A stretch of 64,000 nt of DNA. It comes from Hordeum vulgare subsp. vulgare (taxonomy: Eukaryota > Streptophyta > Magnoliopsida > Poales > Poaceae). The notes under the pieces are model-generated. The model ran no database searches. It was not told the DNA's origin and saw nothing but the letters and a program-made list of their open reading frames with translations. The stretch's first letter is position 1. Each line of letters begins with the position of its first letter. The stretch covers positions 535,688,316 through 535,752,315 of the forward strand of contig NC_058519.1 in NCBI RefSeq assembly GCF_904849725.1. Direction: 5' to 3'. Positions 55,627 to 64,000 of the stretch are shown here, piece after piece. Both the position numbers and the translations under genes were made by a program.

Positions 55627-58470
55627 ACATCCCCATGCTTAATTCCCGCTCGTCCTCGAGTAGGTAAATGATAACACAAATAATTTCTGTGGTGACATGC
55701 TAACACACATATAAGAACTTCAAAGTAAAGCAAGTAAGATATGCAATTCAAGTCAAGACATTAACAAGCAAGAGTCTATATATAGTATTGAAAGTAGCAA
55801 AGTAAGAACATAAAGGTGCAAGAGCTCTCGCTGTTCGTGACTCGAATGTCTCCAAATGGTGTTTGTGTGCAAGAAGTGGGAGATGGGTTGAGAGTATAAA
55901 ATATATTATATAGTTTAATTGAGAACTCAATCTACTAAAACTTCACACTTGGTCTCCTCCGGAATCTTATTTTGACTCATCCCCAGACCACCAGTCAGGC
56001 ACAAGCCAAAATGATCCTCTCCCTTTTGACTTTGAGCACTCATGCAATGGATGAGCGCAAGCAAGATATGTTGGCACTTAGGATGGCAAAGAGAATAATG
56101 ATTGGGAAGGAAGACAAAAAAAAGGTGTGAAAGGCTCACATCAATGACAACAACCATAGGCATGAGAAAGCCAAATGATAGATATGATGTGAGGAGTAGG
56201 GATTGTCAAGCAACTGATGCACATATGAGCTAAGGTAAGTTCTCCGATGCAACTAGTGGGGGTGCATCCAACTTGCTTGCTCATGAAGACCCAGAGCTCA
56301 TTTGAGGAGGCTCATCATTGGAATATACAAGCCAAGTTCAATAGTGTAAGGATCCCCACATAGTTATGCATGAATGATAATCTCAGTGGAGTACAAATAT
56401 AACAATGGAGTACGAGTGTGGATCTTTCAAAAGGAATAGTAGTGTTGCCCCCTTCTCTCTTTTTTGTGTGGCCTCTTTAGCTCTTTCTATTTATCTCTCA
56501 TTTGTCCTCTTTGGGATATTTTCATGTGTCCCCTTTTGGGATCTTTTAATTTGTCCTCTTTGGGATCTTTTCCTCAGTTAAGGGCAACACTCTATGTTCT
56601 ACAAGAATAAAAAGAAGATCTTCACACTTTATAAGAATTACTCAACATAAAGACAAATGAAAACTATCATGATGTATGCAAATGTATGCCTCTAGCAGTG
56701 TAGCAGGATATGTAACAAAACTAGCGCGTCATGTAGCAATAGTAAGGGCAAGGCCCAACTATAATGCGGCTCCTCGATCAAGCAAAAGCATGTATGACAT
56801 GAAGATCAAGTCATGAGATGGTGGATGTTGCATGGCAATATATCTTGGAAAGGCTATGGAAACGCCTTAATAGGTATGTATGGTGGCTGTTTTGAGGAAG
56901 GATATAATGAGGCTTATGATGACAGAGCATATCATGCCAAGGGTTTGGATGCACCGGCAAAGTTTGCACCAACTCACAAGATGAGAAAGGGCAATGCACG
57001 GTACCGAAGAGGCTAGCAAAATATAGATGGTGGAAGTGCCAACAATCGAATACTCCCATTAGTCCGAAGAACTCATGCACTTATTATCGGTAACTATCTA
57101 TGTAGTCAGGAGATTCACAAGGAGACAAGTACCCCGAGGAGGAGTGTTTGGGGGTTTGGTTATCCTTGTGCATCCTCGACCCATGGTAACGTGAGGGTAC
57201 TCTATATATTCCAACCCCTCCAGAGATTAGCGATCCATCTAGTAGCTAGAGTTCTCAACTATTTTTTTGGTTTTTGAAAATACACACGGATTTCCCAAAA
57301 TACGACGCCTATCACTAATAGGATCAAGCTCTTGACACCAATAGTCCAAACATTACTCAAATCAATACCTCAAAACTATTGCAAGTTACTACTATACTTA
57401 AATAACAACCTCAATTACCTACTCATGCAAGACACACAACTGAGTTCCAAAAGCAACCTAAATAAAATCTCATAAAAAGATATAAGCATGAAACCTAAGA
57501 GCTAAGCATGACATCAGCTATGAAAAGATAAAGAACACACAAAATAGATAAGCATGAAAACCTATGTTGTGTTCTAGGGTGGAGTGGAGCGTGTTTCTCT
57601 CCCAAACAAGGAAGGCTAGGTTCCTACTCTTTATGAACAGCAAGGAAAAACTAAAACAAACTAAAAAATAAAGAGCGTGACACTCCAAGTATAGCACATA
57701 ACATATGAAGTGATAAAAATATAGCATGGAGAAGGACGAACTGATGATTGTTGATGGAGAAGGGGATGCACGGGGGCATCCCCAAGCTTAGACGCTTGAG
57801 TCTCCTTGAATATTTCTTGGGGGTTCATGGGGGCATCCCCAAGCTTGAGCGCTTGACACTCCTGAATCTTCTTTCATCATCTTCCTTTGCATACTTGAAA
57901 ACTCCCTTCATACGAAACTCATCATAAGCTGATTAGAGTGGTTAGTACCCATGATAAAATAGTTTATTCCCTACTGGAAATAAATATTTTGATGAAGAGA
58001 TAGTGTTTCTCATGATTGCCAAAAGGTTTTTGCAAAGGAAAAGCAAGCTTAAGATTTGCAAAACGATGAAAACGCAAAACGTGGCAGAATCTGGGAAAAA
58101 CAGAACAATAGGTAGTAAATAATTTTTTCGGGGCACTTCTGCAACTCAAATGAAAAAACTTAGAACAAATGCCAAAAATACAATTATATAGAGAATACTG
58201 TCAAAACAATTCAGATAATGATCTGGTGATTTTTGGTGAATTTTTCCGTCAAGCAAACAGAATGTGTTTCTGGACAACATGTCACAACTTTTGAACTTTC
58301 TTGCAATCGGAGGCTAAAACTTGGAACAAAGCTTGAAAATAAAGATAAAATGATGTTGCTACAGTAGTAACAAGCTTTAAGACCACTAAAACTGAAAGTA
58401 AAAACAAATTGGGTTGCCTCCCAACAAGAGCTTTCTTTTATGCCTTTGAGCTAGGCATGATGCAAAAAGA
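55627..58470 (-). other. Non-coding 3' half of the interior of element E
   Basis: About 2.8 kb without a recognisable coding frame, where pol would be expected. It holds a CT-rich stretch with repeated TTTGGGATCTTTT units (56510-56575). Two copies of GGGGCATCCCCAAGCTT (57773-57789 and 57830-57846) are, on the - strand, polypurine-tract-like AAGCTTGGGGATGCCCC. The block TTGGGTTGCCTCCCAACAAG (58409-58428) is shared with element D. Confidence 0.65.
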
Positions 58471-59038
58471 TCAAGTATTATCAACTCCAAAAGAACAACT
58501 TGCCCGAGTAACGGAATCATAAGGTAACTTAATCTTCTTTTGAGGGAAGTGTTCCATTCCCTTTTTAAGGGGAAATTGGAATCTAATAGTCCCTTCTTTC
58601 ATGTCAATGATAGCACCAACGGTGCAGAGAAAATGATGTCCCAAAATAATTGGACATGAGGGATCACACTCAATGTCCATAACAAGAAAATCAACGGGAA
58701 CATAATTATCATTGACAACAATAAGAACGTCATCCATCCTCCCTAAAGGTTTCTTTATGGAAGAATCAACAAGACGAACAGCAAAAGAACATTGATCAAA
58801 AGGTTTCAAATCAAGCATATGATACATTCTTTTGGGCATAACAGAGGCACTAGCTCCAACATCACATAAAGCAAAGCAAGAGAAATTATTCAATTTAATC
58901 TTGACCATAGGATCCCAACCATCTTCTAGTTTTCTAGGAATAGAAGTCTCTAGCTTGAGCTTCTCCTCCGTAGCTTTGATAAGAGCATTGGTAATATGCT
59001 CGGTGAAGGCAATATTAAGTGTACTAGTGTGGGGGTGT
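58471..59038 (-). CDS. Retropepsin-like aspartic protease of element E, catalytic Asp retained
   Basis: The - strand frame runs to the stop at 58471 and includes TSIPRKLEDGWDPMVKIKL, the active-site loop ALCDVGASASVMP and the C-terminal ILGHHFLCTVGAIIDMKE. The catalytic Asp is present, in contrast to element D. It should cleave the gag polyprotein of the element if expressed. The frame extends upstream to 59109, but that part overlaps the end of gag in another frame, so the protease was probably made as part of a gag-pro fusion now separated by a frameshift near 59040-59100. The usual PFL after ILG[RH] reads HFL here, a change of unknown effect. Confidence 0.75.
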
Positions 59039-60523
59039 TTAGCCATTCTTTGCAAAAAAAGTGATAACTTCGGAAAGACTACAATTATCAAAATCAAGAT
59101 TACTACCATTAATTAAAGTGGCGGTGATGTCATTTAAGCTCATTCTTTTGGTAGTCTCTAAGTTCAAAGGACCTTCTTGTCCTAAAGTTGAGGTATTAGC
59201 ATCACCATTAATAGGTCCATTGGGACTAGGGATGTGATGGGTGCTAATAGTTTTGAGATCCTCAACAACTTGTATAGTTGCAAGGGTAGTGTGTGTAGGA
59301 AGGCTCTTAATCCTATCTTCCTCTTCTTTTTCTCTAGCCCATCTATCCTTAAGTTTGGCTTGAATTCTTATGTTCTCATTAATTTGGACTTGGATAGCAT
59401 TCATGGGTGTGGTTTTCCTTTCCTCAAGGGGGAAAGTTCTAATTTTAAGCATCTCTACATCATGAGCTATGTTGTCTACCTTCAAAGAGAGACTGTCTAA
59501 TTTTTCTAGTTTCTCTTCTACACTCTTGTAGAAGGCTTTTTGAGAAGTTATGAAGTCTTTAAGCATGCTCTCTAATTCAGAAATGGAGTGTTTGGTGCTA
59601 GGATAAGTGTTGTTGTTCCCATAGTTGCTGGATTGAAACGGTCTAGGATTGCTACCAAAATTACTCCTATAAGCATTATTATTAAAGTTGTTTCTAGAGA
59701 TAAAATTAACATCAACTTGCTCTCTTTCTTGAGCAACCAAAGAATTTAAAGGAACATCATGAGGATCAATAGGATCTTGCTTAGTGAGTAAATACATGAT
59801 CATGTCAACCTTATCATTAAGGGAGGAGATCTCCTCAACAGAGTTTACCTTCCTACCTGTTGGAGCTCTCTCGGTGTGCCATTGAGAATAATTTGTTATC
59901 ATCTCGTCCAATAGCTTCGTGGCAGCACCAAGTGTAGTTGACATAAAGGTTCCTCCCGCGGCCGAGTCCAACAAATTCCGCGAGGTAAAGTTCAATCCTG
60001 CATAGAAAGTTTGGATAACCATCCAAGTAGTCAAACCACTGTAGGGCAATTCTTAGCAAGAGATTTCATACGTTCCCGAGATTGGGCAACATGTTCATTA
60101 TCCAGTTGCCTAAAATTCATAATGTTACTTCTTAACTGGATAGTCTTAGCAGGCGGGTAATACTTCCCAATAAAAGCATCTTTGCACTTATCCCAAGAAT
60201 CTATGCTATTCCTAGGAAAAGATTGAAGCCACACTTTAGCTCCTCCTCTCAAGGAGAAAGGAAAAAAAATCTTAAGTTTAACAATATCACCATATACTTC
60301 TTTTTACTTTTGCATATCACAAAGCTCAACAAAATTATTCAAGTGCAAAGGAGCATCATGTCCAACACCGGAGAATTGATCTTTCATAACAAGGTTCAGT
60401 AAAGCAGGTTTTAATCTCATAGGCGGTCGCCTCAGTGGCGGGAGCAGCAATAGGAGTGCATATAAAGTCATTGTTGTTGTGACTAGTGAAGTCACACAAC
60501 TTAGTGTTCTTAATGGAACCCAT
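59039..60523 (-). pseudogene. Gypsy gag of element E, frameshifted
   Basis: The start is the ATG at 60523 (MGSIKNTKLCDF), 150 bases inside the PBS. Motifs in order: NTKLCDFTSHNNNDFI, a broken stretch at 60300-60450 with VMKDQFSGVGHDAPLHLNNF, then RGGAKVWLQSFPRNSIDSWD, KYYPPAKTIQLRSNIMNFRQ, a break near 60045, GLTTWMVIQTFYAGLNF, SQWHTERAPTGRK, an Asn-rich linker, and a helical C-terminal half ending near 59039. The longest intact piece is 336 residues. At least three frame changes exist. Alignment with elements C and D supports the gag assignment. Confidence 0.8.
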
Positions 60524-60670
60524 AGCAACAACAACAAGCAAGAAAAAAGCAACTATTTTTTTGTGGTTTTTGGTATAAGACTCTAAAGAAAAAACTAGAA
60601 AGCAAACTAACAAGACTAAAAAGCAAAGGTAAAAGATAGTGTGCAACTCCCCTATCTTGAAGACTAGAGT

Positions 60671-60687
60671 CCCGACAACGGCGCCAG
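60671..60687 (-). other. Primer binding site of element E (tRNA-Asp, one mismatch)
   Basis: On the - strand TGGCGCCGTTGTCGGGA, one base different from the tRNA-Asp complement, ten bases from the LTR end at 60698. Confidence 0.85.
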
Positions 60688-60697
60688 AAATTTGCTT

Positions 60698-62352
60698 GAT
60701 GACGAGTTGATGGATTTACTTCTCGCCCCTCGTTGGTTACCCCAAGTGGAAGGTGGGGATGAAGTCAACAACAGATTTCCCTTACATGGGGACTGTAAGG
60801 TTTATTGAACCAGGAGGACTCCGAGGATCAACAAGTAGGTGTCCGCTACTCTGGCGCTACCAGAAGACGTGGACCTGCACACATAACAAATAACTTTGCT
60901 CACAACGAGTTTATAGAGGTTGTCAATCTCTCTGTCCTTGTAGTTTGCAAAGGATCAAAACACAGGCGGTAATAGTGATACTGCTTGCAACGGAAAAGTA
61001 AATAAAAACAGTAAATGGTGGAGGTGTAAACAACGGTGGTAATATGGACCAGAGTCACATGATGTTCACTAGTGATGTCTCTCTCCCAAAAGGCGATAAA
61101 CAACAATGTTGGGTAAAAAAATTACAACTCGGCAATTGACAGAATTATAAACGCAGCGCAATGCCAATCATGTTATAAGAAAGTTAGAGGCTCTAAAGTA
61201 ATGGGCAATACACCAAGACAAGTAGACCGTTTATCCATCAACATCTACTGTCTAATCATCCACCTAGAGATGTCTATCCAGAACATCTCACTGGTATTAA
61301 GTTGCAAGCCCCACCCAAAGTGTAAACTCAAAGAAACGGACAACTGCATTAGGGAAGTTTGCGTAAGGTAAACAATCCTTGCAACCATGCTCACAAGCAC
61401 CATTGTGTTCTCCCTGGTGGCAACAACACATGCCCTAGTCTCATGTTTCTATCACTCAAGCTAGACATCTGGGGGCATGAACCCACAATCATGCATAACG
61501 CTCTCTCTTGGAGTTACAATCTACTACTCAGACAAAGCAATAAAAAAGCAAAGGATAACATGCATGAATTACTCAAGAACATAATATAAAAGGAGAACCA
61601 AATATATAACTCATCAGAATCTTAATATAATCTCATAATCCATCGGATCCCAGCAAACTCAGCATAGCAAAAGGTAAATTACATAGATGCCTTGATCATG
61701 TAAGGCAGCTCACAAGGGCTAAGCATTGAAGCACAAGATTGGAGAGAAGACATCACATAACTACTAGTCATGGACTCATGGTCCAAGTAGGACTACTCAC
61801 GGCACGTCCGAGAAGCATCCATGGTGGTGAACAAGCTCCTGGAGGTCAATGCTCCCTCCGGCAGGGCGCCGGGAAGAGGTCTTTTGGCGCTCCCGATCTC
61901 GGAAGTGTTGCAGCGGCGGAACGGTGGAGAAATTCGCGATTCTGGATATATATGTAGGGTTTTTCGTCTGAGGGGTAAATATAGGCCAAAGGAGGGCGCC
62001 AGGGGGTGGACCCTCCACCCAGGCACTCTGGTGGTGCGGCCAGGAGGGAGCCCACGCAGGGTGGCCGTCTCGGTGAGGCCTGGCTCCCCTCTGGCCCACC
62101 TTGATGCTTCGTGAAGCTTCCATCACGCTGATTTTTATATAGTTTTCTCGGGATTTTTGGGGCTCTGTAAATTGGGGTGAAGTCCCTGCAATTAAAGGAC
62201 ATTAGGAGACAGAAACTGGCACTGGGTGCACTGAGTTAGTAGGTTAGTACAAATATGTGTAAAAAGGTATAAAAATGTAGCAAAACATATAACAATGTCA
62301 CCCAAAAGAGCATGGAACAAACATAAATTATAGATACATTTGGGGCATATCA
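60698..62352 (-). repeat. 5' LTR of element E (1655 bp)
   Basis: The inner end is TGATGACGAGTTGATGG at 60698 and the outer end is ..GGGGCATATCA at 62352, where GGACGTATCA of the left copy has mutated. It is collinear with 53969-55626. Confidence 0.85.
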
Positions 62353-62357
62353 AACAC

Positions 62358-63852
62358 TTCCTGCCCGTTGAGGAATCCCTTGTGGCACAAGGAGAAGGAC
62401 AATATTCCACTCAAGTGTAACCATCACCAATGCAAGACCCACACGCTTACCTAGAACAAACTTAAGGCCCTCAACCGTGTGATCAAGATGAAGGAGAAGA
62501 TCAACCTCATGATGGTGTTGCACCAAGTGATGTCCTTGATCAAGCTCACACCTCCGAGAATTCTCAAGATCAAGAGCAACTCAAGATCAAGACCAAGCTC
62601 ATGATCAAGACCAAGCTCAAGATCTAGATCAAACTTGCAAAGGCACGGAAGGTCTCAAAAAGGCTCCTCCTCATCCTACCCGTGAGGAGATTCGAGAAAG
62701 GCGTGCTGCGAGGAATGCTGAAAGGCTAATAAAGAATTCTCATGTACTGGAGAATGTCTACGACAACTTAATGAGAGGGGTAACCACTCGTCATCAATTA
62801 ACAAACTTTAGTGCCCATCACACGTTTGTTTCTTGCATTGAACCCCTAAAGGTACAAGAGGTGCTCGAAGGCATGGACTCGGTTAAGGCCATGCATGAAG
62901 GACTCAACAACTTTGAGTGCAACAAAGTGTGGCGATTGATGCCAAGACCAAAGGAGAACCACAATGTCATTGGAACAAATAGGATTTTTAAGAACAAACA
63001 AGGTGAAACGGTGTCGTCATTCATAACATGGAAAGATTGGTAGCACGGGGCTACTCCCAAGTCGAGGGCATCGACTATGGTGAAACCTTTGCTCCTGTTG
63101 CTCGCCTTGAATCTATTCGCATGTTGCTTGCATTTGCTTCACATCACAACTTCAAATTATATCAAATGGAAGCGAAGAGTGCATTTCTTAATGGCCCCCT
63201 TAAGGAGCTGGTTTATGTCAAGCAACCCCCGAGGTCCGAGGATCCCAAGTTCCCCAATCATGTATACATGCTCGATAAGGCACTCTATGGCCTTAAACAA
63301 GTCCCACGTGCGTGGTATGACCACCTTACCGAGGTGTTACATGATCGCGGGTTTGAAATTGGGAAAATGGACCCCCACTCTTTTTACTAAGAAGGTTAGT
63401 GGGAGTTTATTCATATGCCAACTATATGTTGATGATATTATCTTTGGTTCTCCTAACAACGATTTTAATGAAGAGTTTGTCGCACTAATGAGCAAAGAGT
63501 TTGAGATGTCTATGATGGGAGAGTTGAAGTTTTTCCATGGATTCTAAGTTAAGCAACAAAGTCAAGGAACCTTCATAAATAAAAAAAAATACTCAAGACA
63601 TGCTCAAAAGGTTAAAGATGGATGACCTCAAACCAGCCAAGCTAAACACTCCCATGCCTCTCAATTGCCATCTTGACCTCGATCCCAATGGTAAAGTTGT
63701 GGATAAGAAGGTATATCGCTCTAAGACTGGATCCTTGCTTTACCTTTGTTCATCGAGGCCAGATGTTATGTTGAATGTGGGAATTTGTGCACGATTTCAA
63801 TCTGTACCTAAGGAAAGCCACTATGTGGTTGTCAAGCGAATCTTTCGAAATT
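62358..63852 (+). pseudogene. Copia polyprotein relic, 3' part (reverse transcriptase)
   Basis: Continuation of 52500-53968 after element E. It opens with LPVEESLVAQ and a degenerate linker rich in imperfect GATCAAGACCAAGCTC repeats (62576-62640). RT follows from about 62690: [32 protein letters not shown], a frameshift near 63030, [33 protein letters not shown] (catalytic Asp replaced: the motif is normally QMDVKSAFLNG), [14 protein letters not shown], a second frameshift near 63370 and the LYVDDIIFGS box. The sequence after 63546 is in several frames (LNCHLDLDPNGKV, YLCSSRPDVMLNV, ARFQSVPKESHYVVVKR). It ends at about 63852, before RNase H. Confidence 0.85.
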
Positions 63853-64000
63853 TGGCTCTGCTGATGCAACAAAAGACCTTCCAATGGCGCCAGAAACACG
63901 TGCTGACGGGAGACTGTTCTTGTCTTGATTCTCCTCAGCAACGGCACCAGGAATCCTTCTGCTACGGCTACGCCTTTAGGGACTTCCTAGGAAAATATGC
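63853..64000 (-). mobile_element. Edge of another Gypsy element: degenerate PBS and LTR end
   Basis: CTCCTCAGCAACGGCACCA at 63931-63949 is, on the - strand, a degenerate tRNA-Asp PBS. The following TGCTACGGCTACG at 63960 resembles the LTR terminus of element C. A second GGCGCCA lies at 63886-63892. The element continues beyond the window and its 3' part would be to the left, where it has been lost. Confidence 0.5.

Larger units (their letters stand above)
53969..62352 (-). mobile_element. Complete Athila-lineage Gypsy element E, gag-pro only
   Basis: 8384 bp with two LTRs (53969-55626 and 60698-62352), PBS (60687-60671), gag, protease and a non-coding 3' half. On the - strand the LTR runs from TGATACGTCC (left copy; TGATATGCCC in the right copy) to CTCGTCATCA (TTA in the left copy). 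The target duplication is GACAC (53964-53968) versus AACAC (62353-62357), one mismatch. LTRs differ by about 7% in the 235 bases I compared, so it is clearly older than the Angela-type element. There is no RT, RNase H or integrase: a non-autonomous member of the same lineage as elements C and D. Confidence 0.87.

Noticed and set aside
1..64000. A new multi-gene system such as a defence or biosynthetic cluster
   Set aside because: Only one host gene is present; all other coding sequence belongs to transposable elements.

Overview
This window is intergenic DNA of a large-genome grass of the tribe Triticeae (wheat, Aegilops, barley or rye type). The evidence is the repeat content: an Angela/WIS/BARE-1-type Copia element, a Sukkula-like LARD with LTRs of about 4.6 kb, several Athila-lineage Gypsy derivatives with tRNA-Asp primer sites and LTRs opening TGATACG, a Stowaway MITE, and other repeats I recognise from Triticeae. 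There is one ordinary host gene, a four-exon remorin family gene on the + strand (19127-21134). I see no rRNA or tRNA gene, no CRISPR array and no prokaryotic or viral genome segment.

Layout. 1-3551: the 3' end of a + strand Athila-type element (coiled-coil ORF tail, spacer, polypurine tract, LTR) that sits in the LTR tail of a second such element. 3560-6590: a - strand Athila derivative that keeps only gag. 6676-7915: a GC-rich, spliced 'gypsy-type transposon' gene relic (-). 7916-12287: a - strand gag-protease derivative. 12305-13675: another transposon gene relic and an LTR fragment (+). 13676-15762: unassigned. 15763-17939: a 5'-truncated LINE (-) with a perfect 15-bp target duplication. 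18137-18584: a MITE. 19127-21134: the remorin gene. 21780-21943: a Stowaway MITE. 21976-32717: a Triticeae DNA transposon carrying a decayed gene, split by a young Angela-type Copia (22885-31836). 32876-35284: two LTR-like blocks in opposite orientation, each with its own array of short palindromic motifs. 35285-49708: a retroelement ORF (-) split by a complete LARD (36619-49246). 49709-52499: an isolated LTR (-). 52500-63852: a decayed Copia pol (+) split by a complete but gag-pro-only Gypsy element (53969-62352, -). 63853-64000: the start of another - strand Gypsy element.

The nesting gives a relative order. By eye, LTR pairs differ by about 0.4% in the Angela element, a few percent in the LARD and about 7% in the gag-pro Gypsy, so the Angela insertion is the most recent. 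Most elements here lack pol or are broken, so any movement would need enzymes supplied in trans. The Angela element is a single stop codon away from an uninterrupted gag-pol frame. The remorin gene lies in a small TE-poor pocket flanked by MITEs, as is usual for Triticeae gene islands.

I did not find a convincing new biological system. The observations most worth checking are the recurrent CCGG-containing motif in the non-coding LARD interior, the two palindromic motif arrays in the LTR-like blocks, the retropepsin with an Asp-to-Asn active-site change, and the G-box/ABRE-bearing MITE upstream of the remorin gene.
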